A stretch of 64,000 nt of DNA from Cellulomonas fimi ATCC 484 (GTDB lineage: Bacteria; Actinomycetota; Actinomycetes; Actinomycetales; Cellulomonadaceae), in NCBI RefSeq assembly GCF_000212695.1, contig NC_015514.1, forward strand, positions 3,162,001-3,226,000, in the 5' to 3' direction. Positions within the stretch are counted from its first letter, which is position 1; the number at the start of each line of letters is the position of its first letter. The notes beneath the pieces were generated by a model. That model was not told the DNA's origin. It saw only the letters and a list, made by a program, of their open reading frames with translations, and searched no databases. The position numbers and the translations under genes are program-made. Positions 46,440 through 56,987 of the stretch are shown here, piece by piece.

Positions 46440-46622
46440 ATGAACGCCGAGTGGCACGACGCCCACGTGCTGGGCCAGGGCGCGCCGATGGACGCACGCG
46501 TCACGTGGCACCTCGCGCACGCGCAGGAGTGCGGGTGCCGCGACATCCCCCGCACGGTCCGCGAGGAGCTGGAGCGGCGCGGGGTCGAGGTGCCGGACAG
46601 GACGGCTGTCAACGACGGCTGA
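46440..46622 (+). CDS. Small conserved-looking protein whose 3' end is replaced by the IS21 element
   Basis: A 60-residue soluble protein (starts MNAEWHDAHVLGQG, with CGCRDIP in the middle). The IS element begins at 46607, so the last four residues (VNDG) and the stop come from IS sequence. Joining the flanks through one copy of the 5-bp duplication restores a 57-residue frame ending TAR and a stop. The gene is therefore almost intact. The two Cys in CGC and His-rich start hint at metal binding, but no family is recognised. Confidence 0.6.
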   Translation: MNAEWHDAHVLGQGAPMDARVTWHLAHAQECGCRDIPRTVREELERRGVEVPDRTAVNDG

Positions 46623-46659
46623 AAACGAACCCCCTGGCGACGTCCGAAAGTGAACCCCT
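46607..46659 (+). repeat. Left terminal inverted repeat of the IS21 element
   Basis: Matches the right end at 22 of the first 27 positions (shared blocks TGTC, CGACG, CTGAAAAC, ACCCC), then repeats the tgGCGACG...GAAA...ACCCC pattern once more, as expected for the multiple transposase sites of IS21. Confidence 0.85.
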
Positions 46660-46671
46660 CTCGTGTGGTGG

Positions 46672-47460
46672 TCAGTCGGTGGTGGCCGCTGGTGGGCGGC
46701 CGAGGTCGCGGTTCTTGAGCCGGTAGGAGTCGCCCTTGAGGGCGATGACGTCGGCGTGGTGGACGAGGCGGTCGATCATCGCGGCCGCGACGGTGTCGTC
46801 GCCGAAGACGTCGCCCCAGCGCCCGAACGGCTTGTTCGACGTGACGATCAGGGACGCGCGTTCGTAGCGGGCGGAGACGAGCTGGAAGAACAGGTTTGCG
46901 GCCTCGGGTTCGAACGGGATGTAGCCGACCTCGTCGATCACGAGCAGCGGGTAGCGGCCCAGGCGGCGCAGCTCGTCTTGCAGGCGCCCGTCGTGGTGCG
47001 CGCTGGCGAGCCGGTCGACCCACTCGGACGCGGTCGCGAACAGGACCCGGTGCCCGGCCTGGCAGGCCCGGACCGCGATCCCGGTCGCGAGGTGGGTCTT
47101 GCCGGTGCCCGGCGGGCCGAGGAACACGACGTTGTCGCGGGCGGCGACGAAGTCGAGGGTGCCCAGGTGGGCGATCTGGTCGCGGGCCAGGCCGCGGGCG
47201 TGCTCGAAGTCGAAGTCCTCCAAAGACTTGCGGGCGGGGAACCTCGCGGCGCGGATGCGTCCCTCACCGCCGTGGGCCTCGCGGGCGGCGACCTCACGTT
47301 GCAGACAAGCGGCGAGGAACTCCTCATGCGTCCAGGACTCGGCCCGGGCCCGCTCGGCCAGCCGGTCGACCGCATCACGCATCGTCGGGGCCTTCAGCGC
47401 CCGGGTCAGGAACACGAGCTCGCTGGACACGTCCCGGGCGGTGGTCTTGGTGGCGGTCAT
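46672..47460 (-). CDS. istB: IS21 helper ATPase IstB
   Basis: A 262-residue AAA+ ATPase that assists target choice for IS21 transposition. Walker A GPPGTGKT, Walker B LLVIDEVGYI and the sensor VTSNKPFGRW are intact. Its ATG overlaps the istA stop by one base (TGATG). Confidence 0.95.
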   Translation of the reverse strand: MTATKTTARDVSSELVFLTRALKAPTMRDAVDRLAERARAESWTHEEFLAACLQREVAAREAHGGEGRIRAARFPARKSLEDFDFEHARGLARDQIAHLGTLDFVAARDNVVFLGPPGTGKTHLATGIAVRACQAGHRVLFATASEWVDRLASAHHDGRLQDELRRLGRYPLLVIDEVGYIPFEPEAANLFFQLVSARYERASLIVTSNKPFGRWGDVFGDDTVAAAMIDRLVHHADVIALKGDSYRLKNRDLGRPPAATTD

Positions 47461-48686
47461 CAGGCCACGTCCGTCAGGCCGAACGCGACGTCGTAGGCAC
47501 CCAGGTCACGCTGCTCGACCTCATCGGGCGCCGCGCTGCTCGCCGGTCGGTGCGCCGCAACTGATGCCATCTCCAGCGCCGCGGCCCGGTGGGCGGGGTC
47601 GGTGATCGTCTGCCAGCGCGCCCAGCACCGCTCGTGGACCGCGACGACCCTCGTGCCGAGCCGGACGGTGACCTGCTGCAGGTCGGCGATCACCTCGACG
47701 AACCTGCCGACCGCGACCGGGTCGACGGAGTAGTCGTTGGAGCCCAGGCGAACGTAATGATCGCGCGGCAGCCGGACCCGCGCCCGCCAGCCCAGCTGCG
47801 GTGCGACCGGCGGCAGGGCGAGCATCGCGTCACGGTCGGCGGTCCACCGCTCGACCGGCTTGCAGCCCAGCGCGCGATGCGGGCGACGGTTCGCCAGCAC
47901 GAGCCAGTCGGCCAGCTGGGTGTTGAAGTCGCCCGGGCTGGTGAACATGCGCCCCGGCAGGAACGACGTCTCCAGATAGCCGTTCGCCCGTTCGACCAGG
48001 CCCTTGGCCTCCGGGTCGCGCGGCCGGCACTGATGGACCCCGATGCCCAGGACCCCGCGGAACGCCTCGAACTCCTCGGTCAGCTTCGGCTTGCCCGCCC
48101 GCCAGGACCCGACCGCGGCCTCGTTGTCCCAGACCAGCTCGCGCGGGACCACGCCCATCGCGTTCAGCAGCCGCCAGTGCCCGGCGATCAGGTCGGGCGC
48201 CTGCCGGGAGGGCAGCATCGTCGCGAACATCATCCGCGAGTAGCCCGCGACCATCACCAGCACCGGTGGTGAGCCGACCTGCCCGGCGCCGAGCGGCACG
48301 TCGACAGGCGGGAACCACAGGTCGCACTGCACCCGCTGCCCAGCCTCGTAGCTGGTGCGCGTCGCCGGGTCCGGCGCCAGGTAGTACGGGCGCAGCACCC
48401 GGACCCGGTCCTTGAGGATCGTCAACGAGTGGGTCCAGCCGATCCGCTGCGCGATCACCGTCGCCGGCATCGTCGGGCACGACGCCAGCAGCCCGCGGAC
48501 TACCGGATCGACCTGGTCGACCAGCGACCCCTTCGCCGCCCGCTCGTACCTCGGTGGCGCGTCACGGGCCAGCGCGCGGCGCACCGCGTTCCTCGAGACA
48601 CCCAGCCGGCGCGCGATCGCCTTGATCGCCATGCCATCGACCCTGTGCAGCCGACGGATCTCCGCCCAGTCCTCCACGGTCATCAC
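47460..48686 (-). CDS. istA: IS21 transposase IstA
   Basis: A 408-residue DDE transposase. The N-terminal helix-turn-helix (IKAIARRLGVSRNAVRRAL) binds the ends. The catalytic residues are Asp in VQCDLWFP, Asp in LVWDNEAAVG and Glu in EAKGLVERANGYLE. The C-terminal beta region completes the family fold. Two adjacent ATGs (48686, 48683) are possible starts. Confidence 0.95.
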   Translation of the reverse strand: MMTVEDWAEIRRLHRVDGMAIKAIARRLGVSRNAVRRALARDAPPRYERAAKGSLVDQVDPVVRGLLASCPTMPATVIAQRIGWTHSLTILKDRVRVLRPYYLAPDPATRTSYEAGQRVQCDLWFPPVDVPLGAGQVGSPPVLVMVAGYSRMMFATMLPSRQAPDLIAGHWRLLNAMGVVPRELVWDNEAAVGSWRAGKPKLTEEFEAFRGVLGIGVHQCRPRDPEAKGLVERANGYLETSFLPGRMFTSPGDFNTQLADWLVLANRRPHRALGCKPVERWTADRDAMLALPPVAPQLGWRARVRLPRDHYVRLGSNDYSVDPVAVGRFVEVIADLQQVTVRLGTRVVAVHERCWARWQTITDPAHRAAALEMASVAAHRPASSAAPDEVEQRDLGAYDVAFGLTDVA

Positions 48687-48704
48687 CCTCCTCAGCGTTG
48701 CCGA

Positions 48705-48757
48705 GGGGGTCCGTTTTCATCCGTCGCCACGGGGTCAGTTTTCAGGCGTCGCCGACA
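48705..48757 (-). repeat. Right terminal inverted repeat of the IS21 element
   Basis: Counterpart of 46607-46659; begins 18 nt before the istA start and ends at the CA tip at 48757. Confidence 0.85.
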
Positions 48758-48782
48758 ACGGCGCGCTGACGCGTCCGTCCCG

Positions 48783-48788
48783 TACGGT
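48783..48788 (+). promoter_or_regulatory. -10 element, leaderless phosphotransferase gene
   Basis: TACGGT, 7 nt before the GTG at 48796. Only 25 bp separate it from the IS end, so the -35 region lies at the insertion point. Confidence 0.55.
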
Positions 48789-48795
48789 GTCGCGC

Positions 48796-49557
48796 GTGCA
48801 GCCCGCCGACGACGCGACCGAGATCCCGCTCGAGGGCGGCAACGTCGGAGGCGCCGTGCGCGTCGGCGAGACCGTCCGGCGGCCGACCGGCCCGTGGACG
48901 CCCGCGGTGCACGAGCTGCTCGACTTCCTCGCGACGACGGACCTGCCGCACGTGCCGCGCGTGCTCGGCACCGACGACCGCGGCCGCGAGGTCCTCACCT
49001 ACCTGCCCGGCCGCGTCGTGCCGATCGGCGTGGAGCCGCTCACGGACGCGCAGGTGCGGTCGGCGATGCGGTGGCTGCGGCACTTCCACGAGGTCGTCCG
49101 GGGCTTCCCCCGGGACGGCCGCCGGTGGCGCTTCGTCGAGCGCGCGCTGGAGCCCGGCGAGATCGTCTGCCACCACGACGTGGCCATGTACAACCTGGCG
49201 TTCGACGGCGACGAGCTCGCGGGCGTCTTCGACTGGGACGTCGCCGGACCCGGTCGGCCGGTCGACGACCTCGCGATCTTCGCGTGGAACGGGCCGCTGC
49301 TGTTCCCCGACGGCGACCCGGCGGCCGCCGCGCACGACCTTCGCGTCATGGCGGAGGCGTACGGCGACGTCTCGCCTGCGGCGATCCTGGACCACGTCAC
49401 GGTGCGCATGACCGACGCGTCCGACCGGATCGAGGAGGGTCAGCGGCGCGGGGACCCCGGCATGCTGCGGCTCGGCGAGATCGGCGAGCCGGCGTCGACA
49501 CGGGCTCGGGTCGCGACCCTGCGCGGCCACCTCCCCGCCATTCGCGCCCTGCTCTGA
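48796..49557 (+). CDS. Aminoglycoside-phosphotransferase-like kinase (APH/choline kinase fold)
   Basis: The 253-residue protein has the catalytic core of small-molecule kinases of the APH fold: CHHDVAMYNLAF (HxDxxxxN) with the catalytic Asp and metal Asn, followed by FDWDVAGPGRPVDDLA with the metal Asp. The N-terminal lobe is short. Such proteins phosphorylate aminoglycosides, choline, fructosamines or other hydroxyl compounds; nothing here identifies the substrate, and drug resistance should not be assumed. Convergent with the BrkB-like gene. Confidence 0.85.
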   Translation: MQPADDATEIPLEGGNVGGAVRVGETVRRPTGPWTPAVHELLDFLATTDLPHVPRVLGTDDRGREVLTYLPGRVVPIGVEPLTDAQVRSAMRWLRHFHEVVRGFPRDGRRWRFVERALEPGEIVCHHDVAMYNLAFDGDELAGVFDWDVAGPGRPVDDLAIFAWNGPLLFPDGDPAAAAHDLRVMAEAYGDVSPAAILDHVTVRMTDASDRIEEGQRRGDPGMLRLGEIGEPASTRARVATLRGHLPAIRALL

Positions 49558-49581
49558 CGCCGGGCCCGCGGGTGACGCCCG

Positions 49582-50574
49582 TCAGTCCGCGCCGACCGGG
49601 CTCTCCACGTCCTGCGGCTTCTCCTGCGGCGGGTCCGCGGTCCAGGCCGCGGCGAGCAGCACGATGCGGGCCAGCAGGTTGACCCAGACCAGCAGCGTCA
49701 CGACGACGGCGAACGACGCGAGCAGCGGGTTGCGGGTCGCGCTGCTCGCCACGACGGACGTCCCGAGCAGCCGCACGGCACCCATCCCGGTCGCGGCGAT
49801 GAGGGCGCCGCCGCGCAGGTCCCGCCACGCCGGGCGCTGACCCGCGAGGAACCACACGACCAGCAGGAACATGCCCGCGTCGACGACGAACGACACGAGC
49901 GCGGCGACCACCGTGCCGGGCCCGGCGGTCCAGCCCAGGAGGCCGGTGAGCCAGCGGGCCGCGGCCGTCGCGGCGGTGGTGAGCACCGCGGAGAGCAGCA
50001 CGGCGAGCGCGATGCCGACGAACCCGCCGACCTCGCGCAGCTTCGACAGCACCGCGTTGTCGCCGCTGACGCGCCCGAACATCGCCCGCACGCCCGTGCG
50101 CAGCGCGGCGGTCGCGGAGATCGCGCTCAGGACGAGGACGACGAGGGCGACGACGCCGGCGACGGTCAGCGCCGGGCTCAGCACGAGGGTCGCGGGGTCC
50201 ACCAGGCCGTCGTTCTCACCGGTGTCGATGAGTCCGGGCAGCGTCTGGTCGATCGCGTCGAGCACCTGCTGGCGCAGCGCGGCGTCGTCGCCGAGCACGG
50301 CCATGAACGCGGTGTAGCCGATCGTGAGGCCCGCGAAGACGGAGAACAGCGCCGCGTAGGCGATGCCGCCCGACAGCAGTGCGCCACCTGCCGCGCCGAA
50401 CCGGGCGTTCGCACGCGCGGGGCGGGTCTGCTGCCACCAGGCGAGCAGCGCCTTGCCGCGCTCGACGAGGGACGGCCGGGGCGCCGGGGTGCGGGCGGCC
50501 TCGGTGCGCTCGGCCCGTGCCTGCGCGGCACCCGACCCCGCGGCCGGGCCGACCGTGCCGGTGCCTCTCGCCAT
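49582..50574 (-). CDS. YihY/BrkB-family membrane protein
   Basis: A 330-residue protein with six predicted spans and the family opening RFGAAGGALLSGGIAYAALF, preceded by about 60 polar, Ala/Arg-rich residues. The molecular role of YihY proteins is unsettled. The ATG at 50574 follows a -10 hexamer. In M. tuberculosis a similar protein (recalled as Rv3335c) is next to trpS, as here. Confidence 0.88.
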   Translation of the reverse strand: MARGTGTVGPAAGSGAAQARAERTEAARTPAPRPSLVERGKALLAWWQQTRPARANARFGAAGGALLSGGIAYAALFSVFAGLTIGYTAFMAVLGDDAALRQQVLDAIDQTLPGLIDTGENDGLVDPATLVLSPALTVAGVVALVVLVLSAISATAALRTGVRAMFGRVSGDNAVLSKLREVGGFVGIALAVLLSAVLTTAATAAARWLTGLLGWTAGPGTVVAALVSFVVDAGMFLLVVWFLAGQRPAWRDLRGGALIAATGMGAVRLLGTSVVASSATRNPLLASFAVVVTLLVWVNLLARIVLLAAAWTADPPQEKPQDVESPVGAD

Positions 50575-50583
50575 GGACCGACC

Positions 50584-52809
<2,226 letters not shown>

Positions 52810-52815
52810 CGGGTC

Positions 52816-52821
52816 AGGGTA
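52816..52821 (-). promoter_or_regulatory. -10 element, leaderless tatB
   Basis: TACCCT on the minus strand, 6 nt before the GTG at 52809. Confidence 0.6.
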
Positions 52822-52921
52822 CCCCGCGCCCGCTGCCCGCAGGCGTCGGTCCGGCCCGCCCCCCGGGCACGACCGCGCGTCCCGGCGCGACCCGCCGACG
52901 GGGCGGCGGGGGCGGCGGGCG

Positions 52922-54439
52922 TCAGCGGGCGTCGGCCTCGTCGAGGCGCACGCGCACGTCCCGCTCGTCCGACCCGGTCCGGACCCGGAGCACCACGGTC
53001 TCGCCCGGCGTGCGGGCACGGATCGCCACGATGAGCTCGTCCGGGTCGGTGACCGGGCGCCCGTCGATCGCGAGGATCACGTCGCCGCGCCGGATCCCGG
53101 CACGCTCCGCAGGGCCGTCCGGGCTGACCGCCGCCGTCCCGTCCTGGTCCTCCGTGGAGACCTGCACGCCCTCCCCCACGTACCGCTGGTCGAGCAGCAC
53201 CCCGATGATCGGGTACGTCGCACGGCCCGTCTCGATGAGCTGCTCGGCGGTGCGGCGCACCTGGTCGGACGGGATCGCGAAGCCGAGGCCGATGCTGCCG
53301 CCCGCGGGCGCGAGCGTGCCCGGCGGCTGCGCGATCGCCGAGTTCACGCCGATCACCTCGCCGGCCGCGTTGACGAGCGGCCCGCCGGAGTTGCCGGGGT
53401 TGATCGCCGCGTCCGTCTGGATCGCGTTGATGAACGCCGTGTCGCCGCCCTCGTCGCCCGCCGACACCGGGCGGTTGAGCGCGCTCACGATCCCGGTCGT
53501 CACGGTGCCGGCGAGCCCGAGCGGCGCGCCCACCGCGACCACCGGGTCGCCGACGACGACGGCCCCCGAGTCGCCCAGCAGGAGCGGCGTGAGCCCGTCC
53601 ACCTCGACCTTGATGACCGCGAGGTCGTACTCCGAGGTGCGGCCGACGATCGACGCGCTCTCCTCGCTGCCGTCCGCGAACGTCACGACGACGCTCGTCG
53701 ACGCCGCCTCCGCCGCCTGCGCGACGACGTGGTTGTTCGTGACGATGTAGCCGTCGGCGCGCAGCACGAAGCCCGACCCGGTCGAGGCGCCCTCCGGCCC
53801 GTCGACGTCGATCGACACCACGCTCGGCAGCACCGTCGACGCGATCCCCGCGACCGACTCCGGGGGGCGCGACTCGTCGGCCGAGCCGGCGACGGCGGCC
53901 GGCAGACCCGCGTCGCGCAGGTGGTCGTCGTCGCCGATCCGCGCGCCCAGGACCCCGCCGAGGACGCCCGCCACGAGCGCGAGCAGGACGAGCGGGACGA
54001 CCCAGGCGACGGACAGGACACGGCGGCGGCGCCGGGTCGCGACCACGGGCGCCGGGTGCGGTGCGGCAACGGCGTACGACGGGATCGCGTCGTGGTGCGG
54101 CGGGGCCGCGTGCGGGCCGGCGGCGTCGGACGGGCCGGGAGCACCGTAGGGCGCGGGCGCACCGTAGGGAGCCGGTGCGCCGAACGGGGTGGGTGCGCCG
54201 AACGGGGCCGGTGCGCCGTGGGGCGCGGGTGCCGGGGCGGGTCCGGGCGCGGCGGGACGCGGACCGGCGGGGGCCTCGGACCCCGCCTGCGCTGCCCGCG
54301 GAGCAGTCGGAGCGGTCGGCAGCGGCCGACGCCCGGACGGGGAGGCGAACGGGTTGTCCTGCGGGATTGACGCCGGCACGGGTCCGGACCCGACGGGCCC
54401 GCTCGTCGGGCGCTGCGCGTCGTCGTCGGGCGTCGTCAT
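52922..54439 (-). CDS. htrA: HtrA/DegP-type membrane-anchored serine protease with PDZ domain
   Basis: The 505-residue protein has a cytoplasmic N-terminus of about 135 residues rich in Pro, Ala and Gly with PYGAPAPYGAP-like repeats, one span (about 140-165), a trypsin-like domain and a C-terminal PDZ (about 415-505). The catalytic triad is visible: His in TNNHVVA, Asp in YDLAVIKV and Ser in NPGNSGGPL. It should degrade or refold damaged envelope proteins. The ATG at 54439 overlaps the rseA stop (ATGA), supporting it over an ATG at 54472. Confidence 0.94.
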   Translation of the reverse strand: MTTPDDDAQRPTSGPVGSGPVPASIPQDNPFASPSGRRPLPTAPTAPRAAQAGSEAPAGPRPAAPGPAPAPAPHGAPAPFGAPTPFGAPAPYGAPAPYGAPGPSDAAGPHAAPPHHDAIPSYAVAAPHPAPVVATRRRRRVLSVAWVVPLVLLALVAGVLGGVLGARIGDDDHLRDAGLPAAVAGSADESRPPESVAGIASTVLPSVVSIDVDGPEGASTGSGFVLRADGYIVTNNHVVAQAAEAASTSVVVTFADGSEESASIVGRTSEYDLAVIKVEVDGLTPLLLGDSGAVVVGDPVVAVGAPLGLAGTVTTGIVSALNRPVSAGDEGGDTAFINAIQTDAAINPGNSGGPLVNAAGEVIGVNSAIAQPPGTLAPAGGSIGLGFAIPSDQVRRTAEQLIETGRATYPIIGVLLDQRYVGEGVQVSTEDQDGTAAVSPDGPAERAGIRRGDVILAIDGRPVTDPDELIVAIRARTPGETVVLRVRTGSDERDVRVRLDEADAR

Positions 54440-55410
54440 GGGGTCTGCAGGGCTCCTGTCACGGTCTGCCATCCGCGGGTGATCCGCGCGGGCACCCCGT
54501 CGTCGTAGGCGCCCCCGGGAAAGGCTGCCACGAGCGGAGCGAGCACGTCGTGCCCGCTCGCGCCGACGACCTGCACGACCGTCGAGCCGCACTGCCACGC
54601 GACGTGCGTCGGCTGCACGGACAGCAGGTACACCGACCGGCCGCCGACCTCGTGCTCCCCCGCCCCCGCGAGCGCGTCGGCGTCGAGGCGGCCCTGCTGC
54701 TCGGTGACGACGACGGACCCGCCCGGCCCCGACAGGTCGACCTCGAGCACGTCGCCGTCCTCGCCGGACCACTGCAGACCCGTGACGGACCAGCCGGGCG
54801 GGAGGTCGGTGGGGAACGACCACGAGTGGGACCGCAGCCACGAGGCCACCTGCGTGTCGACCTCGCCGCCCTCGACGGCGTCCTCGAGCGCCGGGCGGCC
54901 GTCGACGGTCCCGTCGGACGTGGTCTGCGCGAGCAGCTCCAGGTCGGCGCCGGGGTGACTCACGGGGACGATGTCGGGCCGCTCCCCCAGGACGAACAGC
55001 ATCGCGGCGACGGCGCCGAACCCGGCGACGGACCCGACCGCGAGCCGCACGGGGTTGCGGCGCGCGGTCACCGAGCCGTGCAGCGTCTCCCGCCCGGTCC
55101 ACGAGCGCGGCACGAGCCCGGCAGCGGCGAGCGCCGTCCGGTCCGGCGGTGCGGCGAACGGGTCGCGCGACGGGAAGGGACGCACGGCGCCCGGCCCGTC
55201 GGGCGCGAGCGACAGGAGCCGCGCCGTGAGGTCAGGGGCGGGCGGCACGTCGTCGGCGGCGGCCGCGAGGGCCCGGCGCGCGGCCCGTGCCGCGGCGAGC
55301 TCGCCCGCGCACGCGGGGCACAGCGCGACGTGCGCGAGCGCACGTTCCGTCGCGGTGACCGAGAGCTGCCCGTCGACCAGCGCGCTGATCCGCGACCCGA
55401 GGTGGCTCAT
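54436..55410 (-). CDS. rseA: Zinc-containing anti-sigma factor (RseA-like)
   Basis: The 324-residue protein begins with a ZAS domain: His27, Cys31 and Cys34 (HxxxCxxC), which binds zinc and sequesters the sigma factor. A single span lies at about 125-145 and the rest is outside the membrane. Its ATG overlaps the sigE stop, so both are made together. Compared with M. tuberculosis RseA (about 154 residues) it has a much longer outer domain. Confidence 0.9.
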   Translation of the reverse strand: MSHLGSRISALVDGQLSVTATERALAHVALCPACAGELAAARAARRALAAAADDVPPAPDLTARLLSLAPDGPGAVRPFPSRDPFAAPPDRTALAAAGLVPRSWTGRETLHGSVTARRNPVRLAVGSVAGFGAVAAMLFVLGERPDIVPVSHPGADLELLAQTTSDGTVDGRPALEDAVEGGEVDTQVASWLRSHSWSFPTDLPPGWSVTGLQWSGEDGDVLEVDLSGPGGSVVVTEQQGRLDADALAGAGEHEVGGRSVYLLSVQPTHVAWQCGSTVVQVVGASGHDVLAPLVAAFPGGAYDDGVPARITRGWQTVTGALQTP

Positions 55411-56003
55411 CCCGCACGCCCCGGCGCGCTCGGGGCGGCGACCGCCTCGTCGTCCGCCGCGGCCCGCCCGGCGTCGGGCGCGAGGTGCTCGAGCGAGACG
55501 CGCAGCCGCGCACGGGCCCGGTGGATGCGCGAGCGCACGGTGCCGAGCTTGATGCCGAGGGTGACCGCGATCTCCTCGTAGGACAGGCCCTCGATGTCGC
55601 ACAGGACGACCGCCGCGCGGTACTCCGGCGGCAGCTCGTCGAGCGCGCGCTGCACGTCGTGGTCGAGGTTGCCGTGCTCGAACGCCCGCTCCGGGCTCGA
55701 CAGGTGGTCCCCCGAGGGCAGGCGGTCCTGCTCCTCGCCCATCGCGTCCATCCGGATGCGCTGGCGGCGGCGCGCCTGGTCGAGGAACAGGTTGGTGGTG
55801 ATGCGGTGCAGCCACCCCTCGAACGTGCCGGGGGTGTACGTGCTCAGGGAGCGGAACACCCGGACGAACGTCTCCTGGGTGAGGTCCTCCGCGTCCTGCC
55901 GATTGCCGGTCAGGCGGTAGGCCAGCCGGTAGACGCGCGCCGAGTGGTCCCGGACGATCTGCTCCCACGTCGGCGGCTGCCAGGCGGCCGGGGGCGTGGT
56001 CAT
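55407..56003 (-). CDS. sigE: ECF RNA polymerase sigma factor SigE
   Basis: A 198-residue ECF sigma factor: region 2 ([35 protein letters not shown]) and region 4 ([20 protein letters not shown] then [20 protein letters not shown]). The order sigE-rseA-htrA-tatB with a divergent methyltransferase is that of M. tuberculosis Rv1220c-Rv1224, so an envelope-stress role is likely. The ATG at 56003 has AGGAG upstream; a frame open from 56228 is excluded. Confidence 0.94.
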   Translation of the reverse strand: MTTPPAAWQPPTWEQIVRDHSARVYRLAYRLTGNRQDAEDLTQETFVRVFRSLSTYTPGTFEGWLHRITTNLFLDQARRRQRIRMDAMGEEQDRLPSGDHLSSPERAFEHGNLDHDVQRALDELPPEYRAAVVLCDIEGLSYEEIAVTLGIKLGTVRSRIHRARARLRVSLEHLAPDAGRAAADDEAVAAPSAPGRAG

Positions 56004-56077
56004 CGTGTCGGGCTCCTTGGTCGTCGTGCTGCGGGCCACCAGTCTCCCAGGTCGTGCGGACGTGTTCGACTCGGTGC

Positions 56078-56103
56078 AACGCGCGAGGGGTCCCGGAAGT
56101 TCC
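56078..56103 (-). promoter_or_regulatory. ECF-type promoter of sigE (likely autoregulation)
   Basis: On the minus strand GGAAC (56099-56103), 18 nt, then GTT (56078-56080). This matches the SigR/SigE-class GGAAT/C-N18-GTT pattern and would give a leader of about 65 nt. Confidence 0.6.
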
Positions 56104-56150
56104 GCACCGGCCGCACGGGACGCCTCCCGGACCGTCGCCGGACGCACCGA

Positions 56151-56156
56151 TAGGCT
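56151..56156 (+). promoter_or_regulatory. Possible -10 element of the methyltransferase gene
   Basis: TAGGCT with no start codon within 10 nt, so the transcript would have a leader of about 75 nt ending in a GGGAGG site. Confidence 0.4.
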
Positions 56157-56239
56157 GCTCGCACCCCACGTCGACCGGCACGAGCGCCGCACCTGGCCGC
56201 CGCGCACCCGACACGAGCACCGCACCACGGGAGGTCGCC

Positions 56240-56872
56240 ATCTCCACCGACAAGGCCCAGAGCTGGGTCTACTGCGAGGAGTTCCTCCCCGAGGACGACG
56301 TGCTGCTGCGCGCCCGGGAGCGGGCGGCGCAGCTCGGCTGCGTGCCGGTCCTGCCCGGCTCGGGCGCGGCGCTGTCCGTCCTCGCCGCGGCGGCCGGCGC
56401 GCGCGCCGTCGTCGAGATCGGCACGGGCGCCGGCGTCGGCTCGCTCTACCTGCTGCGTGGCATGCCCGCGGACGGCGTCCTGACGACGATCGACATCGAG
56501 GTCGAGCACCAGCGGGCCGCCAAGGAGGCGTTCGCCGAGGAGGGTGTCCGGGCGACGCGCACGCGCACCATCTCGGGCCGCGCCCTCGACGTCCTGCCCC
56601 GGCTCACGGACGGCGGGTACGACCTCGTGTTCGTCGACGCCGACAAGGGCTCCTACCCCGGCTACGTCGAGCAGGCCGTGCGGCTCCTGCGGCCCGGCGG
56701 CGTGCTGGCCGTCGACAACGCGCTGTGGCACGACCGCGTCGCGGACCCGGCCCGCCGGGACGAGACGACGACCACGATCCGCGAGGTCGGGCGCGTCGTG
56801 CGGGCGGACGACCGGCTGGTCCCGGCGCTGCTGCCGACGGGCGACGGGCTGCTGGTGGCCGTCCGTCGCTGA
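56240..56872 (+). CDS. SAM-dependent O-methyltransferase (Rv1220c-like), apparent ATC start
   Basis: The 210-residue protein has the O-methyltransferase family 3 fold: motif [18 protein letters not shown], motif [13 protein letters not shown] (metal Asp) and [13 protein letters not shown]. Homology begins at [14 protein letters not shown], but no ATG, GTG or TTG lies in the right place. An ATC at 56240 follows GGGAGG by 5 nt and is the best apparent start. The only upstream ATG (56054) would add 62 low-complexity residues across the sigE promoter, and the first in-frame GTG would delete the conserved N-terminus. Confidence 0.75.
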   Translation: MSTDKAQSWVYCEEFLPEDDVLLRARERAAQLGCVPVLPGSGAALSVLAAAAGARAVVEIGTGAGVGSLYLLRGMPADGVLTTIDIEVEHQRAAKEAFAEEGVRATRTRTISGRALDVLPRLTDGGYDLVFVDADKGSYPGYVEQAVRLLRPGGVLAVDNALWHDRVADPARRDETTTTIREVGRVVRADDRLVPALLPTGDGLLVAVRR

Positions 56873-56987
56873 CGCGGACGCCGGCCCGCCCGCGCGCGTG
56901 CGGAGGCACGCGGACCGCCGACGCCCGGGTCCGCGCCACACGCCGACCTCCGGCGGCCGCCGACGGGTGCGACGAGCCCGGCGGCCG

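Larger units (their letters stand above)
46607..48757. mobile_element. IS21-family insertion sequence, complete, 2151 bp
   Basis: The element has TG...CA tips, imperfect inverted repeats of about 53 bp at the ends, istA and istB in the usual order, and flanking 5-bp direct copies of ACGGC (46602-46606 and 48758-48762). Both ORFs are open and carry their catalytic motifs, so it may still be active. It is the only element of this type in the window. Confidence 0.93.

Noticed and set aside
48796..49557. Antibiotic resistance gene
   Set aside because: The fold is shared by many metabolic kinases. No aminoglycoside-specific motif is visible, so resistance cannot be claimed.
54436..54480. An htrA start at ATG 54472
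   Set aside because: The ATG at 54439 overlaps the rseA stop as ATGA, the usual coupling in this operon. Starting at 54472 would only add 11 residues.
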